Assembly: GCA_964564285.1 (NCBI GenBank)
Contig: CAZMBZ010000003.1
Coordinates: 1-62,479 of the forward strand
Direction: 5' to 3'
Length of the DNA stretch: 62,479 nucleotides
Source: JAUWQU01 sp964564285
Lineage (GTDB): Bacteria > Planctomycetota > Phycisphaerae > SM23-33
Each line of letters starts with the position of its first letter. The first letter of the stretch is position 1. The notes below the pieces were generated by a model. It was not told the DNA's origin and ran no database searches. It saw only the letters and a list, made by a program, of their open reading frames with translations. This document shows, piece by piece, positions 26,986 through 35,485 of the stretch. Position numbers and translations under genes: made by a program.

Positions 26986-27648
26986 ATGCTCAGAGAGATA
27001 CTCAACACATTGAAGGGCAAAGACTCCCTCGGTGAGATGTTCACTGAGATCGGCAAGATGCTCCAGGCCGGGCGGTGGATGTTCGGTCAGACCTCCGAGG
27101 TGCTCATGCGGAAGGTCGACTGGGAAAGCATCTCAGACAAGCTGTACGAGCGCGACCGGGAGATTAACCAAATCGAGCAGTCAGTGCGCGAACGGATCCT
27201 GGCGCACCTGTCCGCGGGCAACCAGTCCGATCTCGCCGCGTGCCTCATCATCATGAGCGTCATCAAGGACGCCGAACGAATCGGGGACTACTGCAAGAAT
27301 CTCTTCGAGGTCGGCAAGTTCTACAGCCGCGAGTATTCACACGCCCAGTTCGCACGACCCATGGAGGACATTCGAGCCACCGTGGATCCGCTTTTCGAAA
27401 AGACCGAGAAAGCCTTCATCCAAGCCGACCGCTCCCTGGCCCGCAGGGTGATAGACATCGCCGGCAGCCTGCGGCACACCTGCGACCTGCTCGTCCAGCA
27501 ACTGCTCAGCTGCAGCGACCTCGCCCCCGACGAAGCCGTTGCGTACGTCCTGCTGGCACGGTCCTACAAGCGTGTGGCAGCCCACCTGGGAAACATCGCC
27601 AGCGGCGTGGTCTCGCCCGTTTCGATGATAGATTATCTCGACGAATAG
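26986..27648 (+). CDS. PhoU-like regulatory protein (copy 1)
   Basis: 220 aa, helical, cytoplasmic. Features of the PhoU helix bundle are YERDREINQIEQSVRERILA and VIKDAERIGDYCKNLFEVG. AGGAG precedes the ATG by 10 nt. It is a clear paralogue of the gene at 29226-29915: same length class, same start MLREIL/MFREIL, same DAERIGDYCKN and DEAVAYVLLAR motifs. Together they flank a Na/Pi cotransporter gene. Probable role: phosphate-dependent control of that transporter. Confidence 0.88.
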   Translation: MLREILNTLKGKDSLGEMFTEIGKMLQAGRWMFGQTSEVLMRKVDWESISDKLYERDREINQIEQSVRERILAHLSAGNQSDLAACLIIMSVIKDAERIGDYCKNLFEVGKFYSREYSHAQFARPMEDIRATVDPLFEKTEKAFIQADRSLARRVIDIAGSLRHTCDLLVQQLLSCSDLAPDEAVAYVLLARSYKRVAAHLGNIASGVVSPVSMIDYLDE

Positions 27649-27893
27649 ACCTATTGAATTAACACACATTCACTTACGGCACGCAATCCCAAAACGCTTC
27701 GTCCGGTCTGACCAGGGGGCACGTTTCTGCCACGCTGGCCGATCCGCCTTTACCTGCGCCAACGGCGTTAATGCTCTGGACTTGACCTGGACTGCTCGTT
27801 AACATGCCCTGCGCTTGCGAGGCGGCCCCAACTCTATCGCACCGTTGGGCTGGCCGATATTCCGTCAGAACACCAAGGCAGGATGCGACCATC

Positions 27894-29195
27894 ATGACGC
27901 CACCGGCATCGATGTCAGGCAACCAGACGCCAGCGGATGCTCACAGCCCGATCGAGGACCTGCTGCCCACCACAGGACAGCGAAAAAGCCCCGCCTGGCA
28001 GAACTGGCTTGGGGGCCTTGCGGCCCTGGCGATCCTGTACTTATTCATCGCAGCGATCAAGCTCATGGGCAGAGGGCTCGAGACCGTCGCCGAAGTGCCG
28101 GAAGCCGAGGCGGTGATGGACAGCATCTTCAGCCTAGCCGCACATCCGCTGGCCGGGCTTTCGATCGGCGTGCTGATAACCTCGCTGGTCCAGTCCAGCA
28201 GCTTCACCACCGCTACTACCGTCGGGTTCGTCGCGACCGGGCACCTCAGCCTCGTCACGGCCATCCCCATCGTCATGGGCGCCAACATCGGCACCAGCGT
28301 GACAAACATCCTGGTTTCCCTGGCGCATCTTCGTCAGCGCAAAGAGTTCGAGCGATCGCTTGGCGGGGCTATCGTCCACGATCTGTTCAACCTGCTAAGC
28401 GTGCTTCTTCTGTTGCCGCTGGAGTGGGCGTTCGGCATTGTGTCTCGCCCGGCCGGTGCCCTGGCCGAATGGCTCGGCGCCACGGTATTCTTCAGCTCGA
28501 ATCCCAAGGAATACAACTTTGTCAGCGCGATGGTCAAGCCACTCCAGCAGGCCACAAATTGGGTTCTGGGCTCACTGCTTGGCATGGAGGACACGGCACG
28601 CGGACTGGTGACCGCAGGAGTAGCGATCGTTTTGTTGTTCGTGGCGCTGTTCCTGCTGGTGAAGATACTTCGCGGCCTGCTCAAGGACCGGCTGGCGGGA
28701 CTTTTCAGCAAAACGCTTTTCCGTCACCCAGCCATCAGTTTTATGGTGGGCCTGTTCACCACGGCAGCGGTGCAGAGCAGTTCGGTAACCACCAGCCTGG
28801 TCGTCCCGCTGGTCGGCGCCGGCGTGCTGAAGATCAAACAGATATTCCCCTATACGCTTGGAGCCAACATCGGCACGACGGTCACAGCGATGCTCGCCGC
28901 CCTGTTCAATATCGCAGGGGCCAAGCCTGGGCTCCAGCACGCCGCCGCCATGGGCCTGGCGGTGGCGCTGGGCCACCTACTGTTCAATATATACGGCACG
29001 GCGGTGTTCTGGCCCCTCCAGTGGATACCGATCTCACTTGCCAAGGGCTATGCCAAGCTCGCCGGCAAACGCCGAATCCTGGCGGCGGTTTACGTAGTGG
29101 TAATCTTCTTCGTCCTGCCAATCCTCGCAATCTTCCTGGTAAACAGCCTGGGCTTCATGAGTATACTGACCGGCTCGAAAACCGTCGCGCCGTAA
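27894..29195 (+). CDS. Na/Pi cotransporter family protein
   Basis: About 433 aa, integral membrane protein with the two inverted repeats of the NptA/PF02690 family: LVQSSSFTTATTVGFVATG and VQSSSVTTSLVVPLVGAG, each followed by GANIGT. The soluble PhoU-like tail seen in some members is missing, and separate PhoU-like genes lie on both sides. Start is uncertain: ATG 27894 or ATG 27912; earlier in-frame codons give an unlikely Cys/Arg-rich extension. Confidence 0.9.
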   Translation: MTPPASMSGNQTPADAHSPIEDLLPTTGQRKSPAWQNWLGGLAALAILYLFIAAIKLMGRGLETVAEVPEAEAVMDSIFSLAAHPLAGLSIGVLITSLVQSSSFTTATTVGFVATGHLSLVTAIPIVMGANIGTSVTNILVSLAHLRQRKEFERSLGGAIVHDLFNLLSVLLLLPLEWAFGIVSRPAGALAEWLGATVFFSSNPKEYNFVSAMVKPLQQATNWVLGSLLGMEDTARGLVTAGVAIVLLFVALFLLVKILRGLLKDRLAGLFSKTLFRHPAISFMVGLFTTAAVQSSSVTTSLVVPLVGAGVLKIKQIFPYTLGANIGTTVTAMLAALFNIAGAKPGLQHAAAMGLAVALGHLLFNIYGTAVFWPLQWIPISLAKGYAKLAGKRRILAAVYVVVIFFVLPILAIFLVNSLGFMSILTGSKTVAP

Positions 29196-29225
29196 GGACG
29201 GCCAGCCTTTCCCACGGAGAACTAA

Positions 29226-29915
29226 ATGTTCCGAGAAATACTCGATGCCCTTCGTCGCACCGACGCGCTGGGCGAGATGATCAGCGAACTGGCCGAAATG
29301 CTCCAGACCGGCAAGTGGATGTTTCAGAAGGCCTCCGACGCGCTGCTGCGAAAGTCCGACTGGCAGCAGGCCACCGACGAACTCTACGCCCGCGACCGAA
29401 CAATCAACCAAACCGAACAGCATATTCGCGAGCGAATAGTCACGCATCTTTCCGTGGGACACAAACAGGATATCGCCGCCTGCCTCGTGCTCATGAGCGT
29501 GGTAAAGGACGCCGAAAGAATAGGCGACTACTGCAAGAATATCTTCGAGGTCGCACGGTTCTATACAAACGAATGCTCGAACCAGCAGTTCTTCCTGCCC
29601 CTCACTGATATCCGCGAGAAGGTCTGGCCGCTGTTCGACCAGGTCGAGCACGCCTTTGTAACCGCCGACACCAACCAAGCCCGAAACGCCCTGACCCATG
29701 TCACCGCGATCAACGGCACGTGCGACACGCTCATCGTGCAACTGCTGACCATGGACGCGAACATGCCACCCGACGAGGCCGTCGCGTACGTCCTGCTGGC
29801 ACGCTTCTACAAGCGCGTGGCTGCACACCTCGGCAACATCGCGACTGGCGTGGTATCCCCCCTGCCGATGCTCGACTACCGAAAACCCACCAGCGAAGAC
29901 AAGAAGAAAGACTGA
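29226..29915 (+). CDS. PhoU-like regulatory protein (copy 2)
   Basis: 229 aa, helical PhoU-like protein, paralogue of 26986-27648. It shows YARDRTINQTEQHIRERIVT, VVKDAERIGDYCKNIFEVA and a Lys-rich end. CGGAGA lies 7 nt before ATG 29226. It starts 30 bp after the Na/Pi cotransporter and is almost certainly cotranscribed with it. Confidence 0.88.
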   Translation: MFREILDALRRTDALGEMISELAEMLQTGKWMFQKASDALLRKSDWQQATDELYARDRTINQTEQHIRERIVTHLSVGHKQDIAACLVLMSVVKDAERIGDYCKNIFEVARFYTNECSNQQFFLPLTDIREKVWPLFDQVEHAFVTADTNQARNALTHVTAINGTCDTLIVQLLTMDANMPPDEAVAYVLLARFYKRVAAHLGNIATGVVSPLPMLDYRKPTSEDKKKD

Positions 29916-29960
29916 CGAGCCGCAATGGCCCGAAGTTAAACATTCCGCTTCTTGCATCTT

Positions 29961-29994
29961 GAGCCCAACGGGCTCACACCTGCCTACCGGCAGG
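29961..29994. repeat. paired palindromes between phosphate genes and zwf
   Basis: GAGCCC-AAC-GGGCTC (29961-29975) and CCTGCC-TACC-GGCAGG (29979-29994) are two perfect hairpins in the convergent gap. They may end transcription from either side but lack T-tracts. A related CCTGCC/GGCAG motif occurs near 61713-61728. Confidence 0.55.
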
Positions 29995-30094
29995 AACTCA
30001 AAGGCTTATCTACGGGCCATTGAAGAGCGCCCCCGCATCCACCGTATCCCCGCGAAAGACAAATTGTCTCCGCTCGACACCCGACCCGGACCGA

Positions 30095-31657
30095 TCACGT
30101 AACGTGCCAGCTATTGCCATCGTCGGCGATCAGGTCGAAGGCCTCCTTGGGTCCCCACGTGCCGGCCTCGTAAAACGCCAACTTCTCGCCCGGCTGCATT
30201 CCGCAGCCTTCGAGGATCGGCGAGACAAACTTCCACGCCTCCTCCACCTCGTCATCGCGGGTAAACAGAGTCTGGTCGCCCAGGGCGGCATCCAGCAGCA
30301 GACGCTGGTAGGCCTCCGGCACCTCGGACCCGAAGGCCTCCGCGTGGCTGAAATCCATCTTAAGCCGCTGGATACGCATAACCAGACCAGGCATTTTCAC
30401 CTGGAACTCAACCGACATGCCCTCGTTGGGCTGCACGCGGATCTCCAGAACGTTGGCATCGACCGGACCCGTGGGCGGCGCGTTGAAGAGCACCTGCGGA
30501 ACCGGACGGAAGTGAACCGAGATCGTCGTCCGCCGCTCGGGAAGCCGCTTGCCCGTCCGAAAATAGAACGGCACGCCGCTCCAACGCCAGTTGTCCACGA
30601 AGGCCTTGAACGCCACGAATGTCTCGGTCATCGAGTCCGGCGGCACACCGTCGAGTTGCCTGTAGCCGGGCACGTCGCCACCATCCATCAGACCCCCCTG
30701 GTATTGGCCGCGAACCACGCTGCTGGCCGCACACTCGGGCTCGATACGCCGAAGCGACCGGAGAACCTTTACCTTCTCGTCGCGGACCGCATCAGCATCG
30801 AGGGTGCCGGGCGGCTCCATCGCAACCATGCACAGCAGGTGCATCATGTGGTTCTGCACGATGTCGCGCATCGCCCCGGACTTGTCGTAGTACCCGCCCC
30901 GGCCCTCGGCGCCGAGCGTCTCCGCCACGGTCATCTGAACGTGATCGACATACTTGTGGTTCCAGATCGGCTCGAACAGGCTGTTGGCGAAACGCAGGAC
31001 CATCAGGTTCTGCACCGTCTCCTTGCCGAGGTAATGGTCGATGCGGAATATCTGCCCTTCGGTGAAGCACTGGCGGATTTCAGCGTTGAGCTCCCGCGCG
31101 CTTTGAAGGTCCCGCCCGAACGGCTTTTCCACAATGATCCGCGACCACGGCCCGTCCGGGTCGGCCCCGCCACCGCACGACCCGCGAGCCAGCCCGGAAA
31201 CCTTCAACGATCGAACGATCGGCACAAAAGCCCCCGGCGGCGTCGCCAGGTAGAACAGGCAGTTGGCAGGATCGCCGGACTGGCCGGCGAGTTCCTCGAT
31301 CCTCTCGCGCAACGCCCGAAAGTCCTCAACGCTGTCGTACTGTCCACGGAAGTAAAACAGCCGGTCCGAAAACTTCCGCCACTGCTGCTCGCCCAGCTTC
31401 TGGCCGTGACACGAAAGCGACTCCGATTTTCGCACCTTGTCACGGAAGGAATCATCGTTCATGTCCGACCTGGCGAAGCCGATGATCCTCGCCCCGGCCG
31501 GGAGCTGGCCCTCGCAATCCAACGCACACAACGCCGGCAAAAGCTTGCGGTGCGCCAAATCCCCGGAAGCCCCAAAAACCACCAGCGTAAACGGCTCCGA
31601 CACAGGCCGACGCTGCTCGACCTGAGAAAAAGAAACGTCATCAAGCCTAAGCGGCAT
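30095..31657 (-). CDS. zwf: glucose-6-phosphate 1-dehydrogenase
   Basis: About 520 aa. First enzyme of the oxidative pentose phosphate pathway, oxidising glucose-6-phosphate with NADP+. Cofactor motif FGASGDLAHRK lies near the N-terminus and the active-site signature RIDHYLGKE in the middle. Start ATG 31657 has AGGAGAG about 6 nt upstream and matches the family's N-terminus. The same frame stays open for another 104 codons to ATG 31969, which has its own good ribosome site. No pgl or gnd gene lies alongside. Confidence 0.95.
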   Translation of the reverse strand: MPLRLDDVSFSQVEQRRPVSEPFTLVVFGASGDLAHRKLLPALCALDCEGQLPAGARIIGFARSDMNDDSFRDKVRKSESLSCHGQKLGEQQWRKFSDRLFYFRGQYDSVEDFRALRERIEELAGQSGDPANCLFYLATPPGAFVPIVRSLKVSGLARGSCGGGADPDGPWSRIIVEKPFGRDLQSARELNAEIRQCFTEGQIFRIDHYLGKETVQNLMVLRFANSLFEPIWNHKYVDHVQMTVAETLGAEGRGGYYDKSGAMRDIVQNHMMHLLCMVAMEPPGTLDADAVRDEKVKVLRSLRRIEPECAASSVVRGQYQGGLMDGGDVPGYRQLDGVPPDSMTETFVAFKAFVDNWRWSGVPFYFRTGKRLPERRTTISVHFRPVPQVLFNAPPTGPVDANVLEIRVQPNEGMSVEFQVKMPGLVMRIQRLKMDFSHAEAFGSEVPEAYQRLLLDAALGDQTLFTRDDEVEEAWKFVSPILEGCGMQPGEKLAFYEAGTWGPKEAFDLIADDGNSWHVT

Positions 31658-31969
31658 AGCACTCTCCTGGGTTAATCCCACTCGCACGAATCGACCAAAG
31701 CCGACGACGATAATCGCCCTATTATAGGGCGTTTCGAAAGCAAACCCGTCAATCCGTTCCGGCCAGAAAAGGTTCGGTATCCCAGTTTCTGCTACCGCTG
31801 GGAGCATCTCGGGGTTGCCCGCGTGCATGTTCGTGCAGACGGCGGCGAATGTCAGCAGGAGGATGAGCGGCGCGGCGAATGGCTGGGCTGTCTTCTCAAA
31901 CACGGCTTTCGCCCGTCTCTCTGCGCGGTTCGCGTTTGCGCGCGGACGCTTGGCTGTCTTGGTGTTCAT
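31658..31969 (-). other. in-frame leader ORF upstream of zwf
   Basis: From ATG 31969 (GGGGAG 6 nt upstream) an open frame runs without a stop into zwf. It starts MNTKTAKRPRANANRAERRA, very basic, followed by a hydrophobic stretch PLILLLTFAAVCT. It could be a leader peptide, a decayed small gene, or a real membrane-anchoring N-terminal extension of zwf. The internal zwf ribosome site favours separate translation. Confidence 0.4.
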
Positions 31970-32415
31970 GGAGTCTCCCCGCATTGCTTTTAGTTAACCA
32001 TGTATTATACATGCAGGTTCGTTAATGTCAATGATAAATTACAAAAAAGTTTCTGGAGCTTGGAGCTGGGTGTGGAATCGGTTTGAGCAGCAAGGAGGCT
32101 CCCGATAGATATGTTATCTTTATAAATAGACTTATCGACCGCACCACCAGCCGCTTTGTTCTCTCTGACTTCCGTTTCGCCGGGCCAGGTTTGTCGAAAA
32201 CCCGTTCGACCAAGACGCAATCTACAGGGCTGCCTCAGCCACTGCCCCGGGCCGCCGGTGCGGGAAAATCGCGAAAAAGCGGCATTAGTTCGCCCACGAC
32301 GTTTCCGTCGCGGCCTAGTATGAAGTGTAAGGCATTTCGTGTGCAGTTCAACCACGGAAGGCCGGCGGCAGGACATGCCAGGATTCGCCCGTGCCGCAAG
32401 GAGCAGAAGTAGTCC
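31970..32415. other. divergent region between zwf and SpoIIE gene
   Basis: About 445 bp, AT-rich compared with the surroundings. It holds the zwf promoter (32004-32031). A minus-strand stretch around 32240-32330 reads LHFILGRDGNVVGE, perhaps a decayed gene, but has no supporting start. A plus-strand open frame 32083-32412 looks non-coding. Confidence 0.5.
32004..32031 (-). promoter_or_regulatory. consensus sigma70 promoter with overlapping dyad
   Basis: On the minus strand TTGACA (32026-32031), 16-bp spacer, TATAAT (32004-32009): both hexamers are exact. CATGTAT-T-ATACATG (31999-32013) is a perfect 7-bp dyad centred on the -10 box, as expected of an operator. It lies 35 bp upstream of ATG 31969 and should drive the leader frame and zwf. 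Confidence 0.75.
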
Positions 32416-33213
32416 GTGATTAAACCAAGATTTCCAATGCCGTGCGATTTCGACCCCATTTCTTCTTCTGACTGCGAGTCGGAACTGGATGTAGCTCTGG
32501 CGGCTGAACTTCAAACTGCCCTCATGCCTGCCGACTGGGACATCGATACACCCAACTACCGCGCCGCTGCCCTCAACCGCATGTGCGGGTGCGTTGGCGG
32601 GGATTTCTGCGACTTCATACGTCTCAATGCCGATCAGGTCGCTATTGCGGTCGGCGACGTTACCGGCCGGGGGGTGCGGGCATCGCTGCTGATGGCAAAG
32701 ATCATGAGCTTGCTCCATCGTCGCCCCATCGAATGCAGCCGCCCCGCCGCACTCGTGCGAATGCTCAACGAGATGCTACTGGACCTCGGTGACCGCGTGG
32801 GCTCGGCGATGAGTTGCTCGCTGTTTTATATGGTGCTGGACACGCCAACGGACACCGCATTTTTCATCGATGCCGGCCTGCCGACGCCTATCCTGACAGA
32901 CCGCCGGACCGGCACGCTTATTCGGCTCGGCCTGCCGCGATTGATGCTGGGCGTGGAGGAATTCGAACCCGAGGAATGCTGCCATACCTTCCTTCCAGGC
33001 CAGCGGTTAACCCTATGCAGCGACGGTGTGCTCAATGCCACCAATTCTAAAAATCTACAGTTCGGCGAAGACCATCTCGAACAGGCGATCCTGAGATACG
33101 CCGACACCCCGTGCAAGGCCTGCGCTCAAACTATTTTCGCAATCGTGGACAACTTCCGCCGCGGCACTCGGCAGCGAGATGATGAGACAATTTTGATAGT
33201 CGATCGTCTGTAG
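32416..33213 (+). CDS. SpoIIE/RsbU-type PP2C serine phosphatase
   Basis: 265 aa, soluble. PP2C-type metal-dependent phosphatase motifs: GGDFCDF, GDVTGRGVRASLLMAK, CSDGV and RDDETILIV. Such proteins dephosphorylate STAS anti-anti-sigma proteins in partner-switching systems. A STAS protein and an RsbW-like kinase occur about 7.6 kb away (40459-41256), so a link is possible but unproven. No sensor domain is present, only a short N-terminus. Start is GTG 32416 or ATG 32437. Confidence 0.88.
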   Translation: MIKPRFPMPCDFDPISSSDCESELDVALAAELQTALMPADWDIDTPNYRAAALNRMCGCVGGDFCDFIRLNADQVAIAVGDVTGRGVRASLLMAKIMSLLHRRPIECSRPAALVRMLNEMLLDLGDRVGSAMSCSLFYMVLDTPTDTAFFIDAGLPTPILTDRRTGTLIRLGLPRLMLGVEEFEPEECCHTFLPGQRLTLCSDGVLNATNSKNLQFGEDHLEQAILRYADTPCKACAQTIFAIVDNFRRGTRQRDDETILIVDRL

Positions 33214-33378
33214 CCGCCCACACCGCCAGGCAGTCAAGAGCTCGCTCAATATTCACCAACCCCTTGCACGATCTGCCGATTCTGGTACCTTTCCTGTCTT
33301 GTGGAAATTCCGTCGCAGTAAGAGCGGCATGTCCAGGAGCAGCAACGAACAAGCTCCCCAGAAGACTTGAGAAAGATT

Positions 33379-34716
33379 ATGGCAAAGATTGCATTCATGG
33401 GCGCCGGCAGCAGTGTGTTCGCGAAGTCCGTACTGGGCGACGCGATGTGCATCGAATCCCTTCAAGACTCGCGTATCGCGCTGTACGACATCGACGCAAA
33501 GCGGCTGCGGGAATCCAAGCAGATGCTCGACATTCTCAACCACAACATCAACGGCGGCCGGGCGAAAATCACCGCCTACTGCGGCGTCAAGAATCGCAAG
33601 AAGGCCCTTCGCGGGGCGAACTACATCGTCAACGCCATCCAGGTAGGCCGGTACGACCCATCCACCATAATCGACTTCGAGATCCCCAAAAAGTACGGCC
33701 TGCGTCAGACGATCGCCGACACTTTGGGCATCGGCGGTATTTTTCGGGCCCTTCGGACGATTCCCGTCTGCCTGGACTTCGCCCGCGAGATCGCGGAAGT
33801 CTGCCCCGATGCGTGGTTCCTCAACTACACAAATCCGATGGCGATGATAACCGGCGCGATGCTGCACGGATCCGGCGTTAAAGCCGTAGGTCTCTGCCAC
33901 AGCGTCCAGGGCTGCGCCCGCTGGTTGCTGCGACACGTCGGCATGCTGGACAAAGTGAAGAAACTTCAGTGGAAGATCGCGGGCATCAATCACCAGGCCT
34001 GGCTGCTGGAGATCACCGACGGCGGGAAGGACCTCTACCCGGAGATCAAGAAGCGGGCAGCCAAAATGAACCGAAAGGCCCGCAAGGACCTGACCGTAGA
34101 CGCGTGTGACATGGTACGCCTGGAACTGATGCGGCATTTCGGCTATTACATCACCGAGTCCAGCGAACACAGCGCCGAGTATTGCCCGTGGTTCATCAAG
34201 GCATCGCATCCCGAGTTGATCGACGAGTTCAGGATCCCGCTGGATGAATACCCGCGACGATGCGTCAAGCAAATCGAAAAATGGGCAAAGCGATCGAAGG
34301 AACTGACGGCCAATCCGAATCTCGACCATAAGCTTTCCGGCGAGTACGGAGCGTGCATCATGAACGCCATGGAAACCGACACGCCTTACAGCATCGGCGG
34401 CAGCGTTATCAATAACGGCATCATCACGAATCTGCCGCGAAAAACCTGCGTCGAGGTGCCCTGCATGGTCGATCGCAACGGAGTCCAGCCAGTGTATATC
34501 GGCGACCTTCCCGAGCAATGCGCCGCCCTGAACCGCACAAATATCAACGTCCAACTGCTGACCGTAGAGGCGGCCCTTACGGGCAAAAAGGAACACATTT
34601 ACCAGGCAGCCATGATGGACCCACACACGGCCGGCGAACTGACAATCGATGAGATCCGCAACCTGTGCGACGACCTCATCGAAGCCCATGGCGACATCAT
34701 GCCCAAGTTCACCTGA
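33379..34716 (+). CDS. glycoside hydrolase family 4, probable alpha-galactosidase/glucosidase
   Basis: About 445 aa, cytoplasmic. GH4 enzymes use NAD+ and a divalent metal with an oxidation-elimination mechanism. Seen: N-terminal dinucleotide fold KIAFMGAGSSVFAKSVLGD, NYTNPMAMITGAM, the metal/catalytic signature GLCHSVQG, and AGINHQAW, plus RHFGYYITESSEHSAEY. The CHSV form of the signature is typical of alpha-galactosidase-type members, but exact sugar specificity is not certain. ATG 33379 was preferred over TTG 33367. No sugar transporter is adjacent. Confidence 0.92.
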   Translation: MAKIAFMGAGSSVFAKSVLGDAMCIESLQDSRIALYDIDAKRLRESKQMLDILNHNINGGRAKITAYCGVKNRKKALRGANYIVNAIQVGRYDPSTIIDFEIPKKYGLRQTIADTLGIGGIFRALRTIPVCLDFAREIAEVCPDAWFLNYTNPMAMITGAMLHGSGVKAVGLCHSVQGCARWLLRHVGMLDKVKKLQWKIAGINHQAWLLEITDGGKDLYPEIKKRAAKMNRKARKDLTVDACDMVRLELMRHFGYYITESSEHSAEYCPWFIKASHPELIDEFRIPLDEYPRRCVKQIEKWAKRSKELTANPNLDHKLSGEYGACIMNAMETDTPYSIGGSVINNGIITNLPRKTCVEVPCMVDRNGVQPVYIGDLPEQCAALNRTNINVQLLTVEAALTGKKEHIYQAAMMDPHTAGELTIDEIRNLCDDLIEAHGDIMPKFT

Positions 34717-34772
34717 GCCTCGCACCGGCTGGGAGGCGTGGTCTCATCGCAAAAGACGCGGAGAACTCGGAG

Positions 34773-35423
34773 ATGAACTCAACCGCCATCCAAGCCGCGC
34801 TTGACCGACACATATATCTCGAGCATGAGATCAACCGGCTGTGCCTGGCGAAGTTCGCCGAAACCTGCATCGCCTGTGGTGGCAAGTGCTGTCGCGCTAA
34901 CCTTTCCTCGCTTACGATCGAGAGTTGGTGGCTTCGGAATGTCAGCGTGCGGGCACAAGGCAAATGGTGGCCTGACGACTGGCGGAGTCGCTCTGGATGC
35001 GTCGCCCAGGGTCCCCAAGGATGCGTGCTGAAAGCGGGCAGGCCCACGTACTGCTGGTCCTGGCTGTGCGAGCCGCTGCTGGCGGAGTGTGCCGATTTGT
35101 GGGAAGTGATCTTCTACGTATTCGTTTCCGAACTGCCCGCCGAGCTTACCAGACTGACGCCCACGATGGACCTGCTCCAACTCGATGAAGCTGGCGTAGC
35201 CGCCAACCTGCCGCTGATCGTCGAGCGGCTCGAAGAAGCTCACCAGTTGCTTGCCGAGGCGAAGATGCTCATCGACTCCGCCGCCGACGAACTCGACAAA
35301 AACCGCGTCGGGCTGCACCTGCTCTGCCGCATGCCCCGCCTCCTGCACCCGCTGGCCCGCGAGGCCATGCTCGACCGCATATCCAGCGGGCAACAAGGCC
35401 AAAAACACCAATCGGGCACTTGA
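34773..35423 (+). CDS. Cys-cluster hypothetical protein
   Basis: About 216 aa, no membrane segment. An N-terminal cysteine motif CIACGGKCC (roughly residues 32-40) and a later CxxxxxxxxxCxxxxC (CVLKAGRPTYCWSWLC) resemble the YkgJ-type zinc/iron-sulfur cluster family. The C-terminal half is helical and acidic. ATG 34773 has GGAG 9 nt upstream. Function unknown; it lies between a GH4 gene and ilvC on the same strand. Confidence 0.7.
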   Translation: MNSTAIQAALDRHIYLEHEINRLCLAKFAETCIACGGKCCRANLSSLTIESWWLRNVSVRAQGKWWPDDWRSRSGCVAQGPQGCVLKAGRPTYCWSWLCEPLLAECADLWEVIFYVFVSELPAELTRLTPTMDLLQLDEAGVAANLPLIVERLEEAHQLLAEAKMLIDSAADELDKNRVGLHLLCRMPRLLHPLAREAMLDRISSGQQGQKHQSGT

Positions 35424-35485
35424 CGTACGCGCCCGCCATCGGTACAAATGATGGATTGTGAAGACAATCAAATTAGGAGCAAACG

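Noticed and set aside
27815..29608. 597-codon plus frame overlapping the Na/Pi cotransporter
   Set aside because: Alternative frame of the same strand; lacks hydrophobic segments and crosses two well-supported genes.
30020..31675. 551-codon plus-strand frame
   Set aside because: Antisense to zwf, which has full family signatures.
32083..32412. 109-codon plus frame upstream of the SpoIIE gene
   Set aside because: TTG start, low-complexity Pro/Arg/Ser composition, no similarity I can recognise.
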